Below, piece after piece: positions 1-6,901 of a stretch of DNA of 14,124 nt. The DNA is from Chloroflexota bacterium (GTDB lineage: Bacteria > Chloroflexota > Limnocylindria > QHBO01). Location of the stretch: the NCBI GenBank assembly GCA_024636135.1, contig JAGXHP010000178.1, positions 1 to 14,124 on the forward strand, written 5' to 3'. Each line of letters starts with the position of its first letter. Within the stretch, counting starts at the first letter, position 1. Made by a program: the position numbers and the translations under genes. The notes under the pieces were generated by a model. It was not told the DNA's origin. It saw nothing but the letters and a program-made list of their open reading frames with translations, and made no database searches.

Positions 1-2
1 CC

Positions 3-386
3 TCCGATGCCTGTCACGGCCTGGCCGAGGAGCTCGGGAAGACGGTGATCGAGTCGAAGGACATGCCGGGGTTCCTCGTCAACCGCATGCTCGGCCCGTT
101 CATCAACGAGGCGATCTTCGCGCTGATGGAGTCGACCGGCACGGCCGAGGACATCGACACCGGCGCGAAGCTGGGCCTCAACCACCCGATGGGCCCCCTG
201 GAGCTCAGTGACTTCATCGGCAACGACGTGATGCTCGGCGTGATGGACGTGCTCCATCGCGGCATCGGCGATCCGAAGTTCCGCGCCGCCCCCCTGCTGC
301 GGCAGATGGTCGCGGCGGGGCACCTGGGCCGCAAGACCGGCCGCGGGTTCTACCGCTACGACGAGAAGGGAAACCGGACGGCCTGA
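3..386 (+). CDS. hbd: 3-hydroxybutyryl-CoA dehydrogenase, C-terminal part (5' end outside window)
   Basis: This is the last 127 residues of a 3-hydroxyacyl-CoA dehydrogenase, the NAD-dependent oxidation of 3-hydroxyacyl-CoA to 3-ketoacyl-CoA in beta-oxidation or butyrate/PHB-type metabolism. The reading frame is open from the window edge, so the N-terminal Rossmann domain lies upstream. The visible part is the helical C-terminal dimerisation domain. It shows the family signature PGFLVNRMLGPFINEA near the beginning, then GLNHPMGPLELSDFIGNDV, and ends in the typical GRKTGRGFYRYDEKG tail. The stop codon shares its last base with the ATG of the acyl-CoA dehydrogenase (TGATG), so the two genes are translationally coupled. 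Family assignment is secure; chain-length preference (C4 or longer) cannot be read from this fragment. Confidence 0.93.
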   Translation, partial: SDACHGLAEELGKTVIESKDMPGFLVNRMLGPFINEAIFALMESTGTAEDIDTGAKLGLNHPMGPLELSDFIGNDVMLGVMDVLHRGIGDPKFRAAPLLRQMVAAGHLGRKTGRGFYRYDEKGNRTA

Positions 387-1570
387 TGGCGCTCGAGACG
401 GCACCGGCCCGCGATCCACTGAGCCTCTCCGCCGAGGAGCGAAGCGTCCGGGACACCGTGCGGGAGTGGGCACAGCGCGAGGTCGGCCCGGGTGCGGCCG
501 CGCGTGACGAGGAGGAACGCTACGACCGATCCCTGTTCGCCGCGGCCGGCGATCTCGGCCTGACCGGGCTGCCCTATCCCGAGCAGTACGGCGGTGCCGG
601 CATGGGGACCTTCGCCTGGGCTCTGGCCGCGGAGGAGATCGCGGCGGCGGACATGGCCCTCGGCGTGAGCCTCAGCGTCCACATCCTGAGCGAGCTGTGC
701 ATCTATGCCAACGGCAGCGAGGAGCAGAAGGAGCGGTTCCTGCCGCCGATGACCGCCGGCCGCGACCTCGGCGCCTTCGCCCTGACCGAGCCCGGGGCCG
801 GATCGGACGCCGCCGCGCTGGCGCTCACCGCGCAGCGGGATGGTGACGACTACCTCCTGACGGGGACGAAGATCTGGATCACGAACGCTGGCGAGGCGGC
901 GCGCTACGTGGTCTTTGCGACCGTCGACCGCTCGAAGGGCAAGGCCGGCATCACCGCCTTCGTGGTCGAGGCCGACACTCCCGGGTTCCGGTTGGGTTCG
1001 AAGGAGCGGAAGATGGGCATCCGCGGAACGACCGGCTACGAGATCGTGTTCGAGGACGCGCGAGTCCCCGCGGCGAATCGGTTGGGGGAAGAGGGCGACG
1101 GGCTGAAGGACGCACTGTCCGCGCTTGGGGCCGGGCGGATCAGCATCGCCGCCTGCTGCACCGGGCTGGCCCGCAACGCCCTGGAGCTGGCGACCCAGTA
1201 CGCGATCCAGCGGCGGCAGTTCGGCCGCGCGATCGCCGACCAGGAGATGATCCAGGGCATGCTGGCCGAGATGGCGGTCCGCGTCGACGCAGCCCGCCTC
1301 CTGACCTGGCGCGCGGCCCGGCTGCGTGACGCCGGGCAGCCGATCAACTCGCCGTCGAGCATGGCGAAGTGGTTCGCGTCCGATGTCGCGATGCAGGTGT
1401 CGACCGATGCCGTTCAGATCTATGGCGGGGCGGGGTACTCTCGCGACAACCCGGTCGAACGACTGATGCGCGATGCCAAGGGGGCGCAGATCTACGAGGG
1501 CACGAACCAGATCCATCGCCTGATCGTGGCCCAGCACCTGATCGAGAGCACGAGGAAGGCGGACCGATGA
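386..1570 (+). CDS. Acyl-CoA dehydrogenase (short/medium-chain type)
   Basis: The product is a 394-aa FAD-dependent acyl-CoA dehydrogenase, which forms the 2,3-trans double bond of an acyl-CoA and passes electrons to electron-transfer flavoprotein. Its length is normal for the family. The order of blocks is standard: helical N-terminal domain, the FAD-contacting ALTEPGAGSD block at about residues 132-141, the GTKIWITNA strand, the RRQFGRAI segment, and the C-terminal YGGAGYSRDNPVERLMRDAKGAQIYEGTNQIHR block. Glu371 of YEGTNQ is in the position of the catalytic base of short- and medium-chain enzymes. The ATG overlaps the upstream stop by one base, and the stop overlaps the acyl-CoA synthetase start as ATGA, so all three genes are expected on one coupled message. 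Exact substrate is not determined; branched-chain acyl-CoA is a possible alternative. Confidence 0.95.
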   Translation: MALETAPARDPLSLSAEERSVRDTVREWAQREVGPGAAARDEEERYDRSLFAAAGDLGLTGLPYPEQYGGAGMGTFAWALAAEEIAAADMALGVSLSVHILSELCIYANGSEEQKERFLPPMTAGRDLGAFALTEPGAGSDAAALALTAQRDGDDYLLTGTKIWITNAGEAARYVVFATVDRSKGKAGITAFVVEADTPGFRLGSKERKMGIRGTTGYEIVFEDARVPAANRLGEEGDGLKDALSALGAGRISIAACCTGLARNALELATQYAIQRRQFGRAIADQEMIQGMLAEMAVRVDAARLLTWRAARLRDAGQPINSPSSMAKWFASDVAMQVSTDAVQIYGGAGYSRDNPVERLMRDAKGAQIYEGTNQIHRLIVAQHLIESTRKADR

Positions 1571-3513
1571 CGGACGAGGCAGTCTCCGGGGAGCTCCGGC
1601 ACGTGGCGGCGACCGCACCGGTCGAGCCGCTCATCATCGCGGCCGAGGATCGGGCGTCGAGCATCCTCGACCTCATTCATCGGGCGGTGGTCGAGCACGG
1701 TTCGCGCGAGGCCCTGCGCTGGAAGCTCCCCCGCAGCCGCCGCCAGGCCGAGGGCGATCGTAGCGAGTCCGACGAGCAGGCGGTCTGGCGGTCGACGACG
1801 TACGACGAGACCTGGCGCTGGATCCGCGACGTCGCGCTTGCCCTGGGCAACCTGGGGCTGGGACGCGGCGATCACGCGTGCATCATGAGTCGCACGAGGC
1901 CGGCATGGCTGGTGGCGGACCTTGCCACGATGTCTCTGGGTGCTGTGAGCTGCCCGATCTACCCGTCCTCGGAGGCCAACCAGGCGGCCTTCATCATCAA
2001 CAACGTCGGCGCCAGCCTGATCTTCGTCGAGAACGCGCAGCAGGCCGCGAAGATCGAGTCCATCCGCCACGAGTGCCCGACGATCAAGACCATCGTCGTC
2101 TTCGACGAGCGCGGAACGCTCCCCGACGGCGCGGTCAGCTTCGACGACCTGTACGAGCACGCGGAGGAGGACCCGGATGGGGCCGACGCCTGGGAGCGGG
2201 GATGGCGCAGCGTCAGCCGCGACGACGTCGCCACGGTCATTCACACTTCGGGCACGACCGCGAATCCGAAGGGCGCGATCCTGACCCACGGCAACCTCGT
2301 GTTCAACTACGAGGCGGTCCACCAGGTCATCGACTTCACCCCCGACGACATCTTCCTCTCGTGGCTTCCCCTGAGTCATATCTACGAGCGCGTGGCCGGC
2401 ATGGTCGTGCCGCTCGGGAGAGGCTGCACGATCGCGTACGCCGAGCCGATCATCGAGCGGCTGCCAGCCAACATGGTCGAGGTCATGCCGACGGTCATGG
2501 TTGCCGTGCCTCGTCTCTACGAGCGCGTCTACGGCCGGGTCCTCTCGGCGGTCGAGGCAGGCTCACCGCTCAAGCAGCGCATCTTCCACTGGGCCGCGGC
2601 ACTCGGATCGAAGAAGTACGCGAACCACCTGGCGGGGCGCGGCGACTCCCCGGGATTGAAGCTCCAGCTGGCCATCGCCGATCGGCTCGTCTACAAGACG
2701 ATCCGCGGACGGACCGGCGGCCGGGTGCGGTACTTCGTGTCGGGCTCCGCGCCCCTGTCACGCGAGATCGGCGAGTTCTTCTACGGGCTTGGCATGCTCG
2801 TGCTCGAGGGCTACGGGCTGACCGAGACGTCGCCATTCGTCTCGATCAACCGGCCCGACGACTTCGTGTTCGGCACGGTCGGGAAGCCCGCACCCGACAC
2901 GGAGGTCCGGATCGACGGGTCGACGGGTGAGATCCTGGTCCGCGGCCCGCAGATCATGCGCGGCTACCTCAACGCGCCGGAGGAGACCGCCAAGGCCATC
3001 GATCCCGATGGCTGGTTCCATACCGGGGATATCGGTGAGCTCGACCCCGTCGGGCGCATCAAGATCACCGATCGGCTCAAGAACATCATCGTGCTCGGGA
3101 ACGGGAAGAACGTCTCTCCGGCGCCGATGGAGGCTGCCCTGTCCACGTCGCGCTACGTTGCCCAGGCCGTGGTCCTCGGAGACCGGCAGCCGTACACCGG
3201 GGTGCTCATCGCTCCCGACTTCGACGAGCTCGGCACCTGGGCAGCCGCCCAGGAGGGGATCGGGGAGATGCCCCCGGAGCAGCTGATCGGGGTCAAGGCG
3301 GTGCAGAAGCTCTACGACGCCGAGGTGAAGCGCACCCTTGCCGACTTCGGCGCCCACGAGCGTCCGCGCCGCGTCGCCCTGCTGCCCCGCCTCCTCACCG
3401 AGGAGGACGGCGAGCTGACGCCGTCGCTGAAGACGAAGAACCGGGTCGTGGTCACGAACTGGGCCGACAAGATCGCCTACCTGTTCGACGAGAAAGGCGG
3501 CGACGCGGGCTGA
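1567..3513 (+). CDS. AMP-dependent long-chain fatty acid--CoA ligase (FadD15-like)
   Basis: This 648-aa member of the adenylate-forming superfamily activates a fatty acid to acyl-AMP and then acyl-CoA. The phosphate-binding motif TSGTTANPKG lies at residues 227-236 and GYGLTET at 415-421. The hinge region contains Asp488 (WFHTGD) and Arg503 (DRLKN), and the A10-type lysine region is PSLKTKNRVV near 619-628. The overall layout, with the GNGKNVSPAPMEAAL block, matches the long-chain synthetase group that includes mycobacterial FadD15 rather than short-chain AcsA. The frame is open further upstream, but the start at 1567 is chosen because ATGA overlap with the acyl-CoA dehydrogenase stop gives coupling and a normal family length. 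It would supply acyl-CoA to the dehydrogenase encoded just before it. A basic, polar stretch at residues about 55-72 is the only unconserved-looking part. No membrane segment is seen. Confidence 0.93.
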   Translation: MTDEAVSGELRHVAATAPVEPLIIAAEDRASSILDLIHRAVVEHGSREALRWKLPRSRRQAEGDRSESDEQAVWRSTTYDETWRWIRDVALALGNLGLGRGDHACIMSRTRPAWLVADLATMSLGAVSCPIYPSSEANQAAFIINNVGASLIFVENAQQAAKIESIRHECPTIKTIVVFDERGTLPDGAVSFDDLYEHAEEDPDGADAWERGWRSVSRDDVATVIHTSGTTANPKGAILTHGNLVFNYEAVHQVIDFTPDDIFLSWLPLSHIYERVAGMVVPLGRGCTIAYAEPIIERLPANMVEVMPTVMVAVPRLYERVYGRVLSAVEAGSPLKQRIFHWAAALGSKKYANHLAGRGDSPGLKLQLAIADRLVYKTIRGRTGGRVRYFVSGSAPLSREIGEFFYGLGMLVLEGYGLTETSPFVSINRPDDFVFGTVGKPAPDTEVRIDGSTGEILVRGPQIMRGYLNAPEETAKAIDPDGWFHTGDIGELDPVGRIKITDRLKNIIVLGNGKNVSPAPMEAALSTSRYVAQAVVLGDRQPYTGVLIAPDFDELGTWAAAQEGIGEMPPEQLIGVKAVQKLYDAEVKRTLADFGAHERPRRVALLPRLLTEEDGELTPSLKTKNRVVVTNWADKIAYLFDEKGGDAG

Positions 3514-3522
3514 AGGGGGAAG

Positions 3523-3549
3523 CCCGGGCAGCTATGACGGCTGCCCGGG
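3523..3549. terminator. Bidirectional terminator hairpin between convergent operons
   Basis: A perfect 10-bp GC-rich inverted repeat (CCCGGGCAGC / GCTGCCCGGG) with a 7-nt loop lies between the acyl-CoA synthetase stop (3513) and the anti-sigma stop (3556). Placement between two convergent genes and symmetry suggest it ends transcripts from both sides. There is no real U-tract on the plus side and only a weak pyrimidine run (TTCCCCCTTC) on the minus side, so it is not a textbook intrinsic terminator. Confidence 0.6.
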
Positions 3550-3555
3550 GCCAGG

Positions 3556-4305
3556 TCAGTTCGCGCGGTCGTCCATCGCTTTCGCAATTGAACGCAACTC
3601 GTCCGGGTCAAACGGCCCGTAGGTGCCTGCTGCCAGTACCAGGTTGCCGTTGCGCCAGAGGATAACCAGCGTTTCGTTCGCCGGGTCTGTCGCGTCATAG
3701 AACGCGCCCTCGTCCCCGAAGTCGACTCCGGCGCGGTTATCGAGCGCGTACCCATCGTCGGACTGGACTTCTTCCGCGTACAGCGCCAGCGAGCGCTGAG
3801 CGTCTTCAGGGGTCTCGAACAACGCGCCCCATGACAGGAGGCCCGTGAGATCGTCGCTGAACTCCGTGTACCGGCCGGCGACGAACCCCGGCTGCTCGAG
3901 GTAGGGGACGGCGTCAGTCCCCGTGACCGAGATGATGGGTCGAATCAGGGTCCGTTCGTCGTCATACGTGATGTCGTGCCGCATTCCCTCCGGGCCGTCG
4001 TCGGCGGGAAGCACGATGGTGGCGAGGTCATCGGCGGTGAGGACGCGGGGGGCGCCGATGCCCTCGCCGCCAGCGAGGATCTGAAAGGCCGCAATCGCGA
4101 CAATCGCTACGGCAGCAACGCCGAGGACCGTCACGGCCGGCTTCATGGTCATGAAGAGCTCCTTCAGCAGCACCCATCGGGCGCCGCGCTGTCGTGTCGT
4201 GTGGACATCGGTCATCGCCGTCGCGATCACGCGGTCGGCAACGACGGTTGGACCGTCGTCCATCCATCGGTCGAGAACGTGGTCGAGGTCTCGCTCTGAG
4301 GTCAT
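3556..4305 (-). CDS. Membrane-anchored anti-sigma factor-like protein, coupled to the ECF sigma gene
   Basis: The product has 249 residues and is a predicted single-span membrane protein. Residues 1-50 are a cytoplasmic helical segment (RDLDHVLDRWMDDGPT...VHTTRQR). One hydrophobic helix spans about 56-78, and a roughly 170-residue acidic domain would lie outside the membrane. I recognise the N-terminal pattern as that found in anti-sigma-like partners of ECF sigma factors in Chloroflexota; it lacks the HxxxCxxC zinc motif of classical ZAS anti-sigmas. The start at 4305 is chosen because it forms an ATGA overlap with the sigma factor stop. The outer domain ends in LVILWRNGNLVLAAGTYGPFDPDELRSIAKAMDDR, resembling small beta/alpha extracytoplasmic sensor modules, but its ligand is unknown. 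By analogy it would hold the sigma factor inactive at the membrane until a signal reaches the outer domain. Confidence 0.75.
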   Translation of the reverse strand: MTSERDLDHVLDRWMDDGPTVVADRVIATAMTDVHTTRQRGARWVLLKELFMTMKPAVTVLGVAAVAIVAIAAFQILAGGEGIGAPRVLTADDLATIVLPADDGPEGMRHDITYDDERTLIRPIISVTGTDAVPYLEQPGFVAGRYTEFSDDLTGLLSWGALFETPEDAQRSLALYAEEVQSDDGYALDNRAGVDFGDEGAFYDATDPANETLVILWRNGNLVLAAGTYGPFDPDELRSIAKAMDDRAN

Positions 4306-4850
4306 GACGGTCGACTCCCGCTCAGCGCCGGTCGGGCGTCCGCCTCGAGGGCGGCCCGCATTGCGCGGCGCGCGTAATGGAGCCGCGATCGCACGGTGCC
4401 GATCGGCACGCCGAGGGTATCGGCGATCTGCGGCAGGGTCAGGTCGAGGTAGTGCTGGAGCACGAGCACCGCACGCTGCTCCGGTGGCAGCCGACGGAAC
4501 CCGCGGTCCAGTTGGTCGCGGTCGGCAACGGAGAGTTGCGGGTCCCCGGCGCCGTGATCGGTCTCGAGCACATGGAGGGACGGGCTCCAGCGTCGTTCGG
4601 CACGCGCCTGCGCATAGCACGCGTTCACGAGCACGCGATACGACCAGGCCTCGAAGCGGGCCGGATCGCGGAGACCCGGAAGCTGACGCCAGATGGCGAC
4701 GACCGCCTGCTGGGTCGCATCCTCGGCGAGGTCGACATCGCGCAGGATCCGATGCGCGACGGTGAACAGGCGATCTCCGATGGCGTACGCGATGTCAGCG
4801 AAGGCGCTCTCGTCGCCCCGCTGTGCCCGCGCCACCAGCTCCTGGTCCAC
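4302..4850 (-). CDS. RNA polymerase ECF-type sigma factor (sigma-70 family)
   Basis: The product has 182 residues with the two sigma domains of an ECF factor. Region 2 runs from about residue 5 to 85 (AFADIAY...DATQQAVVAIWRQLPGLRDPARFEAWSYRVLVNAC). Region 4 is at about 117-170 (RLPPEQRAVLVLQHYLDLTLPQIADTLGVPIGTVRSRLHYARRAM), where the helix-turn-helix would contact the -35 element. The linker carries an ordinary acidic stretch, and the length is typical. The start is a GTG at 4850 preceded four bases upstream by GAGGTGG, one of the few clear Shine-Dalgarno sequences in this window. The stop overlaps the anti-sigma start, a classic sigma/anti-sigma arrangement that implies stoichiometric synthesis. 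No recognisable ECF promoter is visible in the short upstream region, so autoregulation is not shown. Confidence 0.92.
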   Translation of the reverse strand: MDQELVARAQRGDESAFADIAYAIGDRLFTVAHRILRDVDLAEDATQQAVVAIWRQLPGLRDPARFEAWSYRVLVNACYAQARAERRWSPSLHVLETDHGAGDPQLSVADRDQLDRGFRRLPPEQRAVLVLQHYLDLTLPQIADTLGVPIGTVRSRLHYARRAMRAALEADARPALSGSRPS

Positions 4851-4854
4851 CAGT

Positions 4855-4861
4855 CCACCTC
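4855..4861 (-). promoter_or_regulatory. Shine-Dalgarno site deciding the sigma factor GTG start
   Basis: On the minus strand this reads GAGGTGG and ends four bases before the GTG at 4850. It supports that GTG as the start over other GTG codons nearby, one of which lies in another frame within the same stretch. Confidence 0.6.
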
Positions 4862-4899
4862 GTGGGCGGCGCGCTCGGGTTGGGCGCCGCTCACCCGGT

Positions 4900-4905
4900 T
4901 AGAGT
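4900..4905 (+). promoter_or_regulatory. Candidate -10 element (TAGAGT) in the sigma/thiolase divergent region
   Basis: The hexamer TAGAGT fits TANNNT and is identical to the -10 box proposed for the BioD-like gene. If used, transcription would begin near 4912, about 53 nt before the thiolase ATG. A second TANNNT closer to the gene (4953-4958) competes with it. There is no clear -35; a TTGGGC at 4880-4885 is only 14 bases away. Confidence 0.3.
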
Positions 4906-4952
4906 GCGACGCGCCGTCAATCGGTTCGATCTCCGCCCGTGCGGCTTCGGCG

Positions 4953-4958
4953 TACCAT
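4953..4958 (+). promoter_or_regulatory. Candidate -10 element (TACCAT) for leaderless thiolase transcript
   Basis: TACCAT lies exactly 7 nt before the ATG at 4966, and no Shine-Dalgarno sequence precedes that ATG. This matches the spacing seen before two other SD-less starts in the window. It implies a leaderless mRNA beginning at or next to the start codon. A short inverted repeat CATGG/CCATG (4956-4960 and 4964-4968) spans the end of the box and the start codon. Confidence 0.45.
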
Positions 4959-4965
4959 GGATGCC

Positions 4966-6141
4966 ATGCGTGACGTGTACATCCTTTCGGCCGCCCGCAC
5001 CCCGATCGGGAAATTCGGCGGCGGCCTTTCAACCACCCCGGCGACGGACCTCGGAGCCGTCGCCATCTGTGCTGCCGTTGAGCGCTCGGGCCTCGCCCCG
5101 GAGCGGATCGACGAGGCGATCATGGGCCAGGTGCTCCAGGCCGGGGCTGGCCAGGCACCGGCGCGGCAGGCGGCCCTGAAGGCTGGGCTGCCCGAGGGCG
5201 TGAGCGCGACGACCATCAACAAGGTGTGTGGTTCCGGTCTCAAGGCGGTGATGATGGGCTCGTCGGCCATCCGCGCCGGCGATGCGTCGGTCATCGTGGC
5301 GGGCGGCATGGAGAGCATGAACATGGCGCCGTACCTCCTGCCGCAGGCGCGAACGGGCTACCGGCTGGGTGACGGCAAGATCATCGACTCCACGGTCCAC
5401 GATGGTCTGTGGTGCTCCACCTGTGACGTCCACATGGGCTTGCACGCGGAACGGGTCGCGACCAAGCACGACGTCAGCCGCGAGGCGCAGGACGAGTTCG
5501 CGCTGAGGTCCCACCGCAACGCGATTGCGGCGCAGGAGGCCGGTCGCTTCGACGACGAGATCGTGGCCGTCACGGTCCCGGGCAAGAAGGGGGACACCGT
5601 CGTCTCGGCCGACGAGGGCCCACGTGCCGATACCAGCCCCGAGGCCCTCGCGAAGCTCAAGCCCGCCTTCCAGCCCGACGGCGGGACCGTCACCGCCGGC
5701 AACGCTCCCGGCATCACCGACGGTGCGGCCGCACTCGTCATCGCCGGCGAGGATGCGCTCGATGGCGCGACGCCCCTGGCACGCATCACCGGCTATGCGC
5801 AGGCGGACGTCGCGCCGGAGTGGCTGTTCGAGGCGCCGATCCACGGGGTGCGCCGCCTCATCGAGCGGGTCGGCGGCAACATCGGCGACTTCGACCTCAT
5901 CGAGATCAACGAGGCGTTCGCGGCCCAGGTCCTCGCCGATGGCAACGAGCTCGGCTTCGACTGGGACCGCGTGAACGTCAATGGCGGAGCCATAGCCCTG
6001 GGCCATCCCATCGGCGCATCGGGCGCGCGCGTCCTGACCACCCTGATCCACGAGCTGCGACGCCGCGGCGGCGGGAAGGGCCTGGCGACCCTGTGCCTCG
6101 GCGGCGGGGGAGCGGTGGCAATGGCGATCGAGACGACCTAG
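4966..6141 (+). CDS. Acetyl-CoA C-acetyltransferase (thiolase)
   Basis: The product is a 391-aa thiolase, catalysing thiolytic cleavage of 3-ketoacyl-CoA or the reverse condensation of two acetyl-CoA. All catalytic elements are present at the usual places: nucleophile Cys88 in NKVCGSG, His347 in GGAIALGHPIGASGAR and the second cysteine Cys377 in LCLGGGGA, with NEAFA before them. The start at 4966 gives the family's normal N-terminus (MRDVYILSAARTPIGKFGG). An ATG at 4957 and a GTG at 4939 are possible in-frame alternatives, but the first overlaps the proposed -10 box. One stretch is atypical: the loop usually reading MGxGPxPA is replaced by EWLFEAPIHGV near residue 286, and GNASG reads GNAPG. 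Together with the dehydrogenases and ligase encoded at 1-3513 it completes beta-oxidation. The methyltransferase follows 19 bases later. Confidence 0.93.
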   Translation: MRDVYILSAARTPIGKFGGGLSTTPATDLGAVAICAAVERSGLAPERIDEAIMGQVLQAGAGQAPARQAALKAGLPEGVSATTINKVCGSGLKAVMMGSSAIRAGDASVIVAGGMESMNMAPYLLPQARTGYRLGDGKIIDSTVHDGLWCSTCDVHMGLHAERVATKHDVSREAQDEFALRSHRNAIAAQEAGRFDDEIVAVTVPGKKGDTVVSADEGPRADTSPEALAKLKPAFQPDGGTVTAGNAPGITDGAAALVIAGEDALDGATPLARITGYAQADVAPEWLFEAPIHGVRRLIERVGGNIGDFDLIEINEAFAAQVLADGNELGFDWDRVNVNGGAIALGHPIGASGARVLTTLIHELRRRGGGKGLATLCLGGGGAVAMAIETT

Positions 6142-6160
6142 CCGGCCCGACGTTCGACCG

Positions 6161-6901
6161 ATGCCCGACGCGATATTCGACGAGCCACGGCTCGCGGCAA
6201 TCTACGACGCCCTTGATCCGGATCGCTCGGATCTCGACCCGTACGTCGCCATGATCGATGAGCTCGGCGCGCGCTCCGTTCTCGACCTCGGCTGCGGCAC
6301 CGGTGTCTTCGCGCTCCAGCTTGCCCAGCGCGGCGTCGCGGTCATCGGCGTGGAGCCAGCAGCCGCATCGCTGGATGTGGCCCGCGAAAAACCCCGGGCG
6401 GACCGCGTCACCTGGATCCACGGCGATGCGTCGGCAATCCCCGCGTTGCTGGCGGTCGATGTCGTGACCATGACGGCCAACGTGGCGCAGATCTTCCTGA
6501 CCGATCCGGATTGGCTCGCGACGCTGGCGAAGGCCCGTGCTGCCCTTCGTCCTGGTGGCCGGCTCATCTTCGAGGCCCGAGATCCGGCGCGACGCGCATG
6601 GGAGGAGTGGACGGAGGAAGCCACGCGCTCCACCACGATGATCGCAGGCGTCGGTCGCGTCACCGACTGGGTGCAGGTGACCGAGGTCGTCGGCGACGGC
6701 GAACTCGTGACGTTCGAGTCTCCGAATGTCTTCGAGTCGGACGGCGTGGTCATCGTGTCGCGATCCACGCTGCGATTCAGATCGCGGGCGGAGATCGAGG
6801 ACTCGCTGCATGTCGCCGGATTCATCGTCGAAGATGTCCGCGACGCGCCGGACCGACCGGGGAGAGAAATGGTCTTCGTCGCGAAGCGCCCCCAAGTCTA
6901 G
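6161..6901 (+). CDS. Class I SAM-dependent methyltransferase
   Basis: The product is a 246-aa Rossmann-fold methyltransferase. Motif I is VLDLGCGTG at residues 40-48 and the acidic residue after strand 2 is Glu65 (GVEP). The adenine-side strand has DGDAS-like HGDAS, and the post-strand-4 region reads TMTANVAQIFLTDPDWLATLAKARAALRPGGRLIFEARDP. This pattern belongs to a broad family common in actinobacteria and Chloroflexota whose substrates are mostly unknown. The C-terminal beta-rich part (about 165-246) would cap the active site. The ATG at 6161 is 19 bases after the thiolase stop with no promoter between, so co-transcription is likely. The stop codon overlaps the stop of the convergent kinase/aminotransferase gene. 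Small-molecule methylation is more likely than RNA or protein, but this is not shown. Confidence 0.88.
   Translation: MPDAIFDEPRLAAIYDALDPDRSDLDPYVAMIDELGARSVLDLGCGTGVFALQLAQRGVAVIGVEPAAASLDVAREKPRADRVTWIHGDASAIPALLAVDVVTMTANVAQIFLTDPDWLATLAKARAALRPGGRLIFEARDPARRAWEEWTEEATRSTTMIAGVGRVTDWVQVTEVVGDGELVTFESPNVFESDGVVIVSRSTLRFRSRAEIEDSLHVAGFIVEDVRDAPDRPGREMVFVAKRPQV

Noticed and set aside
1369..1566. Extended N-terminus for the acyl-CoA synthetase
   Set aside because: The extra 66 codons lie inside the acyl-CoA dehydrogenase and read as arginine-rich non-homologous sequence; the ATGA overlap at 1567 gives a normal family start.
356..1618. Long open frame on the minus strand opposite the acyl-CoA dehydrogenase
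   Set aside because: It mirrors a well-supported gene in high-G+C DNA, its translation is Arg/Gly/His/Asp-rich with no recognisable motif, and codon bias explains its openness.
4306..4620. Longer N-terminus for the anti-sigma protein
   Set aside because: It would overlap the conserved region 4 of the sigma factor and lacks family similarity; the ATGA start at 4305 is far better.
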